A DNA stretch of 39,440 bases from Mariniblastus sp. (GCA_014237975.1 JABACA010000029.1:1-39440), one strand, 5' to 3'. Counted from the first letter of the stretch, positions 1 to 8,100 are shown. Made by a program: numbers and translations. The notes: generated by a model from the letters alone, not told the origin.

Positions 1-711
1 TACATGAAAAACGAACCCGTCCACCGAAAATACCATCACGATGAATTGACATTCAGTCTGGTGTACGCGTTCACCGAGAATTTCATGCTGCCGTTTTCGC
101 ATGACGAAGTGGTCCATGAAAAGGGTTCCATGCTATCCAAGATGCCCGGGGACACCTGGCAGAAATTTGCCAACCTGAGACTTCTGTATACGTACATGTG
201 GGCTCACCCTGGAAAAAAACTGCTGTTCATGGGTTCGGAATTCGGGCAATGGACCGAATGGAACTGCAACGAGCCTCTTCACTGGGACTTACTGGAAGAA
301 GAAAATCACCGCGGATTGCAAAAACTGGTCTCCGACCTGAACCACATTTACCAATCGCATTCGGAATTGTATTTCAGTGATTTCGAAACAGACGGTTTTG
401 CGTGGCTGGATTGCGACAACCGCGAAAACAGCCTGCTCAGTTTCATGAGAACTGACAAACGGACGAATGAATTCGTGATTGTGATTTGCAATTTCACGCC
501 GGTCGTTCGAGCAACATACCGGGTGGGCGTCCCAATCCCTGGACGGTATAGCGAACTGATCAACAGTGACTCCGAATATTACGGTGGCTCCAACGTTGGC
601 AATGGCTTGGGGTTGACCAGCGAACCAATCCCGTGCAACGACCAACCCCATTCCATCGAGATCACCCTTCCCCCGCTGGCGGGGCTGATTCTCAAACCGG
701 TCCACCCGTAA
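1..711 (+). CDS. glgB: 1,4-alpha-glucan branching enzyme, C-terminal part (5' end outside window)
   Basis: This enzyme cuts alpha-1,4-glucan chains and rejoins them as alpha-1,6 branches during glycogen synthesis in the cytoplasm. The frame is open from the first base, so the gene begins upstream; 236 residues remain of a family of about 630-750. Visible features are the conserved GH13 region with SHDEVVH (residues 33-39 of the fragment; its Asp is the transition-state-stabilising Asp of the family), LLFMGSEFGQW, the NEPLHWDLLE segment typical of GlgB, and the C-terminal all-beta domain ending in PPLAGLILKP. It converges with the minus-strand operon that ends at 804, leaving a 92-base gap without a clear terminator. 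Identification is firm; only the N-terminal modules are unseen. Confidence 0.96.
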   Translation, partial: YMKNEPVHRKYHHDELTFSLVYAFTENFMLPFSHDEVVHEKGSMLSKMPGDTWQKFANLRLLYTYMWAHPGKKLLFMGSEFGQWTEWNCNEPLHWDLLEEENHRGLQKLVSDLNHIYQSHSELYFSDFETDGFAWLDCDNRENSLLSFMRTDKRTNEFVIVICNFTPVVRATYRVGVPIPGRYSELINSDSEYYGGSNVGNGLGLTSEPIPCNDQPHSIEITLPPLAGLILKPVHP

Positions 712-803
712 ACCAGGGTGCCCGGTAATTCCAGCAACCGAGCCGTCTGCTGTCTGCCTAGACCAAGCGCTTTGCGAGACCCATTCCGCACGGGTGCAGC
801 CGG

Positions 804-1541
804 TCAGCGAGACACCGACGGGTCGTGGTCACCATCCGGTTCGAATGGCGGCTTATCGACCTGCTCTACCTTAACCCCATCGTCTGTGGGACGAAACTGG
901 AAAATTCGGTCAGCATATTTCTCAAACAGTTCAACATCGTGGTGACTAATCATGATGATCTGGAAATCCAACTCGCTGGCGGCTTGATGTACCATTTTAA
1001 CCAGGCGGGGAACAAGTTCCGGCTTCAACCAGCAATCCTGTTCGTCCAACACCAGGAAACGCCGATGTTGTCGATCGTCCAACTGCGCCAAGGCAAACAA
1101 CCGCAACCCCACACTCAAAACGTTTTGTACGGACCCACCCTGGCCTCGGTAAATATCTTCCTCGTGACCATCGCGTTCTATCGAGAATTCAACCACAGCC
1201 GAGTTGTTTTTGAAACCGGGAGTCGCCTTGAATTGGATCGGCTGTCCAAGAACTTCCTGCAATCCGATCGTCATTTTATCCTGCAACAGATGCAAGGTTT
1301 CGCTGAACAACTGTTGGCTAAGCACATCCAACGCATCGGTAACCTGATCGGAAATTTCCAGAAAAGAATCAAGTGAGTCGATACTTGCCTGGACGCGCTG
1401 CAACGCCTGCTCTCGGTCCCGCCGTTGCCATTGGAGACGTTGAATCCGGCTCCCCAACTCCTCTTGCCGCCGCGCACCCCCCCCCACCTCCGACGGTACG
1501 ACGGGCTGTCCAACTTCGTTTTCCAGGGGGGATCCCGTCAT
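804..1541 (-). CDS. C-terminal half of a split Rad50/SbcC-like ATPase
   Basis: This 245-residue protein carries only the second half of an ABC/SMC-type ATPase head. An N-terminal coiled-coil stretch (about residues 22-60) is followed by an ABC-signature-like motif GQGGSVQNVLSVGLR (133-147), Walker B RFLVLDE (161-167) and the H-loop segment SHHD (199-202). No Walker A is present. The missing half is encoded at 2844-4082. The ATG at 1541 lies 4 bases after the stop of the upstream small coiled-coil gene, implying translational coupling. Inference: it assembles with the N-terminal half into one Rad50/SbcC-like head acting with the Mre11-like nuclease of the same operon. The signature is GQGGS rather than the usual SGGE type, so a RecF/SMC-like relative with another DNA role is possible. 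Confidence 0.8.
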   Translation of the reverse strand: MTGSPLENEVGQPVVPSEVGGGARRQEELGSRIQRLQWQRRDREQALQRVQASIDSLDSFLEISDQVTDALDVLSQQLFSETLHLLQDKMTIGLQEVLGQPIQFKATPGFKNNSAVVEFSIERDGHEEDIYRGQGGSVQNVLSVGLRLFALAQLDDRQHRRFLVLDEQDCWLKPELVPRLVKMVHQAASELDFQIIMISHHDVELFEKYADRIFQFRPTDDGVKVEQVDKPPFEPDGDHDPSVSR

Positions 1542-1545
1542 GGGT

Positions 1546-1872
1546 TCAGTCTTCCACCTTGTCTGAATCCGACGTTTCGAATTGATTTTCGATCTTTTTC
1601 AGCTTGGTTTCAATTCCGTCCAGACTCGCTTCGTAACGGGAACGTTTGTCCTGATTCTGCTTTTTCATCTCTACCAGTTGTTTCTCCAATTCGGCAACGT
1701 CGTCTGTTCCAAATTGTTTTTTGGCCCTCTCCCGCAACTCGTCCAGCTGTTTTTGGGCCGCCTCTTTACGAGCCTCGATTCGAGTCCGCTCATGGGACAA
1801 ATCATCAAACCGCGACTGCAGTTTTTCAATCGCTTTTTGTTCATCCGTCTTATCCGAGCCCGCTTTACTCAT
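1546..1872 (-). CDS. Small coiled-coil protein inside the split Rad50/Mre11 operon
   Basis: The 108-residue product is almost entirely charged and heptad-like (residues about 8-95, rich in Lys, Glu, Arg, Gln and Leu, no Cys, no signal peptide), with an acidic C-terminus. I recognise no family. Its ATG at 1872 overlaps the stop of the Mre11-like gene by 8 bases, and its stop is 4 bases before the C-terminal ATPase half, so the three are very probably translated together. Inference: it may supply the ascending part of the Rad50 coiled-coil arm that is missing because the N-terminal half stops just after the zinc hook and the C-terminal half has only about 40 residues of coil. It could equally be a separate adaptor. 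Confidence 0.72.
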   Translation of the reverse strand: MSKAGSDKTDEQKAIEKLQSRFDDLSHERTRIEARKEAAQKQLDELRERAKKQFGTDDVAELEKQLVEMKKQNQDKRSRYEASLDGIETKLKKIENQFETSDSDKVED

Positions 1873-2851
1873 CTTCCACCTGCTTTGCTAGTGACATAAT
1901 TTCTTCGCCGACCGGTTCGGAGAACTCGGCCAAATTTTCTTCCAAGAACCTGAACAAACCGGCACCGCTGGCTGTCTTGCGCAACAACATTTCCTTCAAA
2001 CCGCTAATGAAATCAGATGGCTCGTCGTCCGCCTCCCCGGGCAATACGGCCGAATGAAATACTTCGTCAAACGGCTGGTGAGGAACCACCACGTAATGCC
2101 AGTCAAACCGCCCGTCGACGACGTCCACTTGCAGCACCGAAGGTACGTGACTCCGGTTGGCTTCACTTCGCGTTCGTCGACTGATGCTACCGGGTGTCAG
2201 CCAGTGTGTTTGGCCTTTGACCACGGGCTCCAGGCGTCGGTGAATGTGGCCATTCACCAGCAGCTGTACGTTTTCGATTTCCCGCGGACTGAACCGGCCC
2301 GCATCGTAGCCGGGCAATTCAATATCGTGGTGCGTAATCCAGGCAACGAGGGGCTTGTCGTCAAACAGTGTTTGCCGCTGAAACTCTTCCACATCAAACC
2401 GTCGAGGCACTTTATGCCGATAGGATGAACCGGCGACGAACACCTCACAACCGTTCATTTCACCCCGCCAAGGCGACTCGGCGCTCACCAACTCCAAACA
2501 ACCCGCCTTAATCAACAGCGCCAGTGAATCAGCATCGGATAACGCCGGGTCGGCGCAATCATGGTTTCCATAAATGCCCACCGCACCGGTGTCAAACAGC
2601 AACTCCATCAATTGACCAATCATCCAGTTCGAGTTTTCCCTGGGCTTATCGAACAAGTCTCCCAAAAACACGGGCAGTAGACCGTGTTGACTGGCGTAAT
2701 CGAGACACCATTTCAATTTTCCCAAAATCACCCGTTGGTAATCATCTTTTCGAAACCCGGGCTGTCGGTTTTCGACGTGCGGATCGCCGATGAACAGCAA
2801 GCCCGACCGTTCCGAACTGCGAGGGCTCGTCTTTCTCAGCGACTTAACCAT
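1865..2851 (-). CDS. Mre11/SbcD-like metallophosphoesterase (DNA nuclease)
   Basis: This 328-residue protein has the calcineurin-type phosphoesterase motifs in order: GDPHVE (22-27), GDLFD (64-68), GNHD (95-98), HHD (174-176) and GHIH (201-204), which bind two metal ions, usually Mn. Members that pair with Rad50/SbcC are exo/endonucleases that process DNA ends and hairpins. The residues after about 210 form a beta-rich cap-like region and a C-terminal helical tail that could contact the ATPase coils. It sits between the two halves of the ATPase gene: its ATG overlaps the stop of the N-terminal half by 8 bases, and its stop overlaps the next start by 8 bases. Context makes the nuclease role likely; the exact substrate is unknown. 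Confidence 0.9.
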   Translation of the reverse strand: MVKSLRKTSPRSSERSGLLFIGDPHVENRQPGFRKDDYQRVILGKLKWCLDYASQHGLLPVFLGDLFDKPRENSNWMIGQLMELLFDTGAVGIYGNHDCADPALSDADSLALLIKAGCLELVSAESPWRGEMNGCEVFVAGSSYRHKVPRRFDVEEFQRQTLFDDKPLVAWITHHDIELPGYDAGRFSPREIENVQLLVNGHIHRRLEPVVKGQTHWLTPGSISRRTRSEANRSHVPSVLQVDVVDGRFDWHYVVVPHQPFDEVFHSAVLPGEADDEPSDFISGLKEMLLRKTASGAGLFRFLEENLAEFSEPVGEEIMSLAKQVEDE

Positions 2852-4082
2852 CGGCCATCCCCGATTTCAAATGTTGTACGTGCGCCAACAAACCCTCCGA
2901 ATCGATCGAATTGCCACAGGTCGGACAACTCGGGTTACGCCGGGCCCAGTCCAGGATTTCCGCCTCGGTGTCGGCCAATTGATCCGTCATTTTCAAATAC
3001 TTTTTCTGGAGCTCATCCGACTCGTTATTCCGCTGCAGCATTTCCGTCCACAACTCCTGCAACTCCGTGCTGGATTGCAATTCGGGCGGCGCCTCGACAG
3101 ATGCCAGCAGTTCTGTGACCCGGGAATAACGTTGAGTTACCAAAATAGAGTGGTCCAATTGTTGAACCAGTTCAGCCAATTCTGAACAGGACTCCAACCG
3201 GGGTGGATCCTCGAGCGAGACCAGGCACTCATATTCTTGTTGCAAACCTGACACAACCGTATTCAACCGACCTAAATCTGTGACGACACGCTCCAGCTGG
3301 TCCGCTGGCTGTAAAACGGGAACCGGGTCCAGCTCCCGCAAACATTCCTGTTTCACTTCGAGCTGCCGATGTTCGATCGTCATTTGGTTACCCTGAACCA
3401 TTAACGACTGTAATTCTGTAATGCCCCCCTGCAATTCCTGCATTTCCGCACCCAATTGGCAGCACTGCTGGTAGTTTGTTTCGAGGTCGAAAACAGGTTC
3501 CAACAACTGGAGCTGTTGGGTCAGCTCATCCCGCTTACTGGAGTCGGCTTTCAACTCGCGTTTGGCATCGCGCACTTTTTGCTTGTGTAAAGATTGCATT
3601 TTCATCATGCGACCGGCATCGGAAGATGAAGCAAAAAAATCAGCCGCCGTTCTGGCCGAATCACGTACCAGGAAAACAGGAGATTTCTGTTCACCAAAAT
3701 GAATATCGACTTCGTCCCGATCGCATTGAACCTTGGACAACCTAAGGGTTGAATCCAAAATCTCGGGTTGGCCGGCGCTCTTCAACCGATCAAATGTATT
3801 GCCATTGACCTCATAGGCCGGGCCCCCGTTCTTGCCCCGCCGCCAGACAATCGTATCGCCCTCGTCGGTCGTTACGGAAACTCGACATTTCCCGGTTTCG
3901 TGCCGCAACACGTAAGTCGAGTTGTCGTTGTGACTGAGGATTTGCAGCGCTGCCACCACGGCACTCTTGCCGCAGTTGTTGGGGCCGATCAGAACGGTCA
4001 AACCACGGGCCGGTTCGATCACCGTATGCCGGTGAGACATGAAATTTTCGAGCTCAATCCTTTCGATCACCTTACACCCCAT
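2844..4082 (-). CDS. N-terminal half of a split Rad50/SbcC-like ATPase, ending at the zinc hook
   Basis: The 412-residue product begins with a Rad50-type head: IERIELENFMSH, then Walker A GPNNCGKS (33-40) and a Q-loop region near ALQILSHND. A long coiled-coil stretch (about 160-380) follows, ending in the zinc-hook sequence CPTC (386-389). The protein stops about 23 residues after the hook; there is no signature motif or Walker B, which are encoded separately at 804-1541. In intact SbcC/Rad50 the hook lies mid-protein. I chose ATG at 4082 because the longer frame begins with GTG at 4115 and adds only a low-conservation Gly/Pro stretch; GTG at 4070 is another possibility. First gene of the operon; the stop overlaps the Mre11-like start. 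Confidence 0.86.
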   Translation of the reverse strand: MGCKVIERIELENFMSHRHTVIEPARGLTVLIGPNNCGKSAVVAALQILSHNDNSTYVLRHETGKCRVSVTTDEGDTIVWRRGKNGGPAYEVNGNTFDRLKSAGQPEILDSTLRLSKVQCDRDEVDIHFGEQKSPVFLVRDSARTAADFFASSSDAGRMMKMQSLHKQKVRDAKRELKADSSKRDELTQQLQLLEPVFDLETNYQQCCQLGAEMQELQGGITELQSLMVQGNQMTIEHRQLEVKQECLRELDPVPVLQPADQLERVVTDLGRLNTVVSGLQQEYECLVSLEDPPRLESCSELAELVQQLDHSILVTQRYSRVTELLASVEAPPELQSSTELQELWTEMLQRNNESDELQKKYLKMTDQLADTEAEILDWARRNPSCPTCGNSIDSEGLLAHVQHLKSGMADG

Positions 4083-4448
4083 CCCACCCACTACTGACGG
4101 ACCGCCTAGAAACACCCGTTACCAATTATCGTTCGTCGAGTGACTCATCAGGTCAAGTCAGACTCCAGCGGCCACCAACAGGTTACCATTGCCCCAGAAC
4201 ATCCGGCCAGTCCTCTGTCCCTGAATTTGCCTGGTTCCACGACCAGTCGCACGTCCATCGCGGTTTCATTTGGAACCCTCAAAACTGGGTAAACCGACGA
4301 CCTTTTCAGCAAAACGAAACACGAGAGGCTCCAAGGAAACAAAATAGCCTAAATCCTTGCTGGCAGCCCCTTGGTTTCGGCTGAAATCGACAGGCTCGGC
4401 CGCCAGCGCACAATTCGTCGACCGGCCCCAACTCGATTCGAGGCCAGC
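4083..4448. other. Intergenic region upstream of the split Rad50 operon
   Basis: This 366-base stretch separates two minus-strand units and should hold the promoter of the Rad50/Mre11 operon. On the minus strand there is a GATAAT hexamer (4125-4130) and a TTGACC hexamer (4151-4156), but the 20-base spacing is too long for a standard sigma-70 promoter, so this is only a weak candidate. Short open frames here lack convincing starts or family resemblance. No terminator with a T-run was seen. Confidence 0.35.
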
Positions 4449-4814
4449 TCAACTGACCCGGTGAGCTTGTAGTTCATCGACCGAAACAAATTCGATGGCC
4501 GACATGTGGGTTGCTTCCAGAATGACGGGCGGCGCAACGCCGGCCTCCAGCGCCTCTTTCCAACGCGTCACACACAAGCACCAGGTATCCCCAGGCTTTA
4601 AACCGTCAAACCCGTATTCGGGAACAGGGGTCACCAGATCGTTGCCCGCTGCCACCGAGAATTCGAGAAACCCGGAGGTCATCACTGCACAAACCAGGTG
4701 TAGTCCGTAATCCGATTTTCCCAAACGGCAAAAACCGTCTCGATAAAACCCTGTCATGGGATCGGAACAACAAGACTGCAAGTCCGAGCCCAATACGTTT
4801 TTCTGAGATGCCAT
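4449..4814 (-). CDS. DUF2237 family protein
   Basis: The 121-residue product matches the DUF2237 pattern closely: NVLGSDLQSCC near the start, DPMTGFYRDGFC, then VCAVMTSGFLEFS, GNDLVTPVPEYGF, LKPGDTWCLCVTRW and EAGVAPPVILEATH. The family is small, cytosolic, and has no established biochemical function; the conserved Cys, Asp and His residues suggest metal or cofactor binding, but that is only inference. An open frame continues upstream to 4931 but would overlap the preceding gene, and family similarity starts at the ATG at 4814 (MASQKNVLG), which has a GAGGGA ribosome-binding site upstream. It lies 43 bases after the S9 peptidase stop on the same strand, so the two may be cotranscribed. Confidence 0.88.
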   Translation of the reverse strand: MASQKNVLGSDLQSCCSDPMTGFYRDGFCRLGKSDYGLHLVCAVMTSGFLEFSVAAGNDLVTPVPEYGFDGLKPGDTWCLCVTRWKEALEAGVAPPVILEATHMSAIEFVSVDELQAHRVS

Positions 4815-4857
4815 CTTTCGCGCAGAATCCCTCGGGACCACCTTCTGTCTAGCCAAG

Positions 4858-7413
4858 TTAATCGTCCAACGACGACTCAGATTTTTCATCCTCGACTCGC
4901 CGGGGTTCCACTCCCAGCAGGTTCCGAACAAAAAAGTCCCGTCGCCGACGCTTTAAATATCGCGATTCTCCCACGCCGTGTCCAGCTCCCGGCACAATAA
5001 TGAAATCAAAGTCCTTGTCCGCCTTGATCAGGGCGTTGACCACCTGCATGGTCGAGGCCGGATCAACGTTCCGGTCCAGCTCTCCGACCGTCAGTAACAA
5101 TTTCCCCTGCAGTCGATGAGCCTGAGTGACGTTGGATTGTTCATGATAATGAGGACCTATGGGCCAACCCATCCACAACTCATTCCACCATATCTTGTCC
5201 ATCCGGTTATCGTGGCAACCGCAATCGGAGACCGCAACATGGTAAAAATCACCATGCGCCAACAAGGCCCGCAGCGAACTCTGGCCGCCGGCAGAACCAC
5301 CGAAAATCCCAACCTGTTGCAGATCCATATAGGGGTATTTCCTGGCCGCCGCTTGGATCCAGGCAATTCGGTCCGGGAAACCGCTGTCACCCAAATTCTT
5401 GTGACAGACATCGTGAAACGCCTTGCTGCGATTGGATGTCCCCATTCCGTCAACTTGCACGACGATGAATCCCAACTCGGCCAACGCCTGCCCGCGGCGA
5501 ACCAGTCCAAACCGTTTCGGAACAAACGAATCATGGGGTCCGGCATAGATGTCTTCGATGACGGGATACTTGTTCCGTGGATCGAAATTGGTGGGACGAT
5601 AAATCACGCCAAAAATCTCAGTCTCTCCATCGCGCCCCTTTGCCTGGAATCGCTCCGGAATCTGCCAGCCCGTTTCGAGTAGTGGCTCCCAATCAGCCTG
5701 TTCCAATTGGCAAATCAATTTCCCATTTCCCGCGTTCCGCAATTCGTGGACGGGAGGCATATCGACTCGCGAATACCGGTCGAGTAACCATTTGCCGCCA
5801 GCCAGGAATTCAACCTCGTGATGGCCGTCGCCCTCGGTCAGTAAAACCATCTGGCCATCCTCCATGTCAACCACCGCGTGGTGCACGTAATAAGGATCCT
5901 GTTCTGGGTAATACCCGCTCAATCGAATCCAGACCTTACCCGCCTCCCAGTCGACTCGTTCGACACCCCGAACGACCCACTGACCGGTGGTCAACTGGCG
6001 TTTCACCTGACCCTTTACAAGGTCAATCAGGTAAAGGTGGTTCCAGCCATCCCGCTCGGACATCCAAACCATTTCGGTCAAGTCGTCGCTGTAGTTGGAA
6101 TACAGTTTATTGGAGTAGTCGACAAACGTCTGACTGGTTTCGTCAACCACGACTCTCACATCACCACGGATTGCGTCGACACCGAAGATGCGCACCGACT
6201 GGTGGCCCCGCTGGTTGTACAAGAAGAAAAATTCCGAGGAATCTGGCCGCCAACGAATATCACTGATCCGCCAGGGATTCCGAAAAAGCTGGTCGTCGAC
6301 CGGAATCCGCTTCTTCTCTATCACATCGAACAACTGCGGCCGCGCCACCGCAATGTCATCACCCGGTTTCAGATAATTCATCCCCACCAGCTTGGGCTGG
6401 ACACGATCCTTGGGCGACGACTCAACGATCTGCACTTCGTGACGCTGAGCCGGTTTCTCCTGGATCACGACCACCTTGCTCGAATCAGGAGACCAATAGA
6501 ACCGCCTGGTAAACGGATTCTCGGAAGATCCCCCCTCGCTCAACTTCGTCCCCTCTCCACTTTCCACATTTCGCAGCACCACATTGGAGTCCACAATCGA
6601 CACCTTCCATTTCCCATCGGGCGAAGTGTTCCGATTGCCCCCAGTCTGAGGCCGGCGGCGGGACTGGTTGCGGGTGGGGGTAATTTCGTTCTTGCGATCA
6701 ATTTCAATCTCAAGCGGCTGGCTGGGCACAACATAGACGGCAATCGGCTGGCGAGAGTCATCCGTGATCAACCAGACATGATTAGCAAACGAATGTTGGG
6801 CGCGACGTCCACCCGGTTGAATACGGCCGTATTCAACCCAACGACCCGTTTCGTCGATCCAGAATGTTCTGACAGGTTCGTCCAAACGATTGACAAATCG
6901 CATCTCCGATTCACGACCACGTTTCCCCGACGGACGAATTTGTTTCAGTGATTTTACGTTCACTGGCTTTTCATCAACCCGCTCCTTGAGGGAACCGTCA
7001 GCTGGGTCAAACAACCAATGTTTTTCGAAAGCCGAGAAACGGATCGGCTGGCTCGGATCCACCAATTCGATCGTCCGGAACGGCAGGTTGCCAGGTTTTA
7101 CGACCTGACCCGTTTGCTGGGCCAATGCCTGGCCCAACTGGTCATGATCAAAGGCAAGTTGTCGACGGCCAGTGTTTGCATCGACGAACACAAATTCATG
7201 TTCATTCGGTCCCGTTTCCACGTCGTACCAGAACGCGTCGGTTCCCGGGACAGGGTTGACCCGCACCGTATTACGAAAAACTTTGTTGCGTGTCAGCTGT
7301 CCTAATCGATCAGCCCGCTGAAAATCGGCCTGGGTTCCCTGGGCCAACAAATCGGAGGGAAAGCCCACTACCATCAACCAGGCAATGCAGAGGTTACGAG
7401 ATGTTTTGCTCAT
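4858..7413 (-). CDS. Secreted S9 family (dipeptidyl peptidase IV-like) serine peptidase with VHL-beta-like segment
   Basis: The 851-residue protein has an N-terminal signal peptide (MSKTSRNLCIAWLMVV..., probable cleavage after LLAQG). It then has a segment at about 169-229 resembling the VHL beta domain (RFVNRLDEPVRTFWID, then YGRIQPG and NHVWLITD), a DPP IV beta-propeller region, and a C-terminal alpha/beta hydrolase domain. The catalytic Ser is in GGSAGG (Ser 707), with the likely Asp in GELDRNV (Asp 780) and His in GAGHG (His 812). S9 peptidases of this type remove N-terminal dipeptides or cut short peptides, here probably in the periplasm. ATG at 7413 was chosen over an upstream start at 7476 because it gives a clean signal peptide. 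The GGSAGG motif differs from the common GWSYGG. Confidence 0.93.
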   Translation of the reverse strand: MSKTSRNLCIAWLMVVGFPSDLLAQGTQADFQRADRLGQLTRNKVFRNTVRVNPVPGTDAFWYDVETGPNEHEFVFVDANTGRRQLAFDHDQLGQALAQQTGQVVKPGNLPFRTIELVDPSQPIRFSAFEKHWLFDPADGSLKERVDEKPVNVKSLKQIRPSGKRGRESEMRFVNRLDEPVRTFWIDETGRWVEYGRIQPGGRRAQHSFANHVWLITDDSRQPIAVYVVPSQPLEIEIDRKNEITPTRNQSRRRPQTGGNRNTSPDGKWKVSIVDSNVVLRNVESGEGTKLSEGGSSENPFTRRFYWSPDSSKVVVIQEKPAQRHEVQIVESSPKDRVQPKLVGMNYLKPGDDIAVARPQLFDVIEKKRIPVDDQLFRNPWRISDIRWRPDSSEFFFLYNQRGHQSVRIFGVDAIRGDVRVVVDETSQTFVDYSNKLYSNYSDDLTEMVWMSERDGWNHLYLIDLVKGQVKRQLTTGQWVVRGVERVDWEAGKVWIRLSGYYPEQDPYYVHHAVVDMEDGQMVLLTEGDGHHEVEFLAGGKWLLDRYSRVDMPPVHELRNAGNGKLICQLEQADWEPLLETGWQIPERFQAKGRDGETEIFGVIYRPTNFDPRNKYPVIEDIYAGPHDSFVPKRFGLVRRGQALAELGFIVVQVDGMGTSNRSKAFHDVCHKNLGDSGFPDRIAWIQAAARKYPYMDLQQVGIFGGSAGGQSSLRALLAHGDFYHVAVSDCGCHDNRMDKIWWNELWMGWPIGPHYHEQSNVTQAHRLQGKLLLTVGELDRNVDPASTMQVVNALIKADKDFDFIIVPGAGHGVGESRYLKRRRRDFFVRNLLGVEPRRVEDEKSESSLDD

Positions 7414-7677
7414 CCGTACAATGTTACGGTAAGAATGGAGGGCGTCAAAGCGAAACGGGCCAAAACTCGAACCCAATCACTTATTTACCCTCGGCCCACC
7501 AGCCCGGCCAAAGTGGTTCGCCTGCTGACATATTTCCTGAGGGCGCTAGGAAAACCCTGTCAGTCAGACGTTTCAACGTGTGGCGGCTCAAACAGGCGTA
7601 ATGTCCGTAAGGGCAGTTTCTGTCATTGTCGTTTGAGTCAATTCGTCCGACGAACTGTCGGAATTTTTACTGCCTCA

Positions 7678-7761
7678 TCAGCCGCCGGGTAAACCGTTCG
7701 AACAGCCAGCCAGGACGACCGCTACCAGAAACAGCAGCACCAGAATAATCAGGTTACGCAT
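7678..7761 (-). CDS. Tiny lipoprotein (27 residues)
   Basis: This very short frame starts at ATG 7761, preceded by AAAAAGGA seven bases upstream, and ends with TGA at 7680-7678. The peptide is MRN, then a hydrophobic stretch of Ile, Leu, Val and Phe, then the lipobox LAGC followed by SNGLPGG. It is therefore a canonical lipoprotein signal peptide with a mature part of only about eight residues, like entericidin-type or other orphan small lipoproteins. A longer in-frame ATG at 7779 has a poorer ribosome-binding site. It lies downstream of the NHLP-like peptide gene on the same strand. Function unknown. Strong Shine-Dalgarno and perfect lipobox make chance unlikely. Confidence 0.68.
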   Translation of the reverse strand: MRNLIILVLLFLVAVVLAGCSNGLPGG

Positions 7762-7863
7762 TGGAAAATCCTTTTTCATTTGGAAGCCGTGAATCTAGCA
7801 AAAGCGACCGAATCTGTCTGCGCGGAAACAAAAAAAATCTCCCCGGTCACGTGTCAAACACAA

Positions 7864-8100
7864 TCAACATTCAGCTGCATTATCCGCCCTCACACACAAC
7901 GATCCGGCTTCCTTGACCGTCACATGAATGCAATTGGGCGCGTGCATGCAGTCCTCGACCGATTTCAACTCAATATTGGCCGGCAACGCCAGGTTGTATT
8001 GTTTGAGAATTTCATCGGGTTGGTTCAACAGCTGATGTCGTATCGACGCATCCTCACAAATCGCCTTAAAAAGAAGGGAAAATTGATTCATATCGGTCAT
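7864..8100 (-). CDS. NHLP-type (nitrile-hydratase-like leader) peptide, possible RiPP precursor
   Basis: The 78-residue product follows the pattern of NHLP leader peptides: a helical N-terminal half (FKAICEDASIRHQLL), the NQPDEILKQYNLALP segment resembling the family DPxxALxxxGxxLP block, then IELKSVED and IHVTV, resembling the family EVxVxED...xHxVxP ending. Five Cys are present (15, 51, 57, 69, 78), four of them in the last 28 residues, where a modified core would lie. Proteins of this class serve as leaders for ribosomally made, modified peptides exported by bacteriocin-type ABC transporters. No maturase, protease or transporter is present in this window, so the gene is an orphan here. The metal-binding nitrile hydratase motif is absent. 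A start at ATG 8091 is also possible. Confidence 0.7.
   Translation of the reverse strand: MTDMNQFSLLFKAICEDASIRHQLLNQPDEILKQYNLALPANIELKSVEDCMHAPNCIHVTVKEAGSLCVRADNAAEC

Noticed and set aside
4148..4342. 64-codon minus-strand frame upstream of the split Rad50 operon
   Set aside because: TTG start, no ribosome-binding site, and no family-like features.
5878..6951. 357-codon plus-strand open frame opposite the S9 peptidase
   Set aside because: Antisense to the peptidase with clear catalytic motifs; no recognisable domain.
7647..7668. Hairpin CCGAC-GAACT-GTCGG followed by AATTTTT on the plus strand
   Set aside because: It looks like a terminator but faces the plus strand, where no gene precedes it; probably chance, or only a structure in the leader of the S9 gene.
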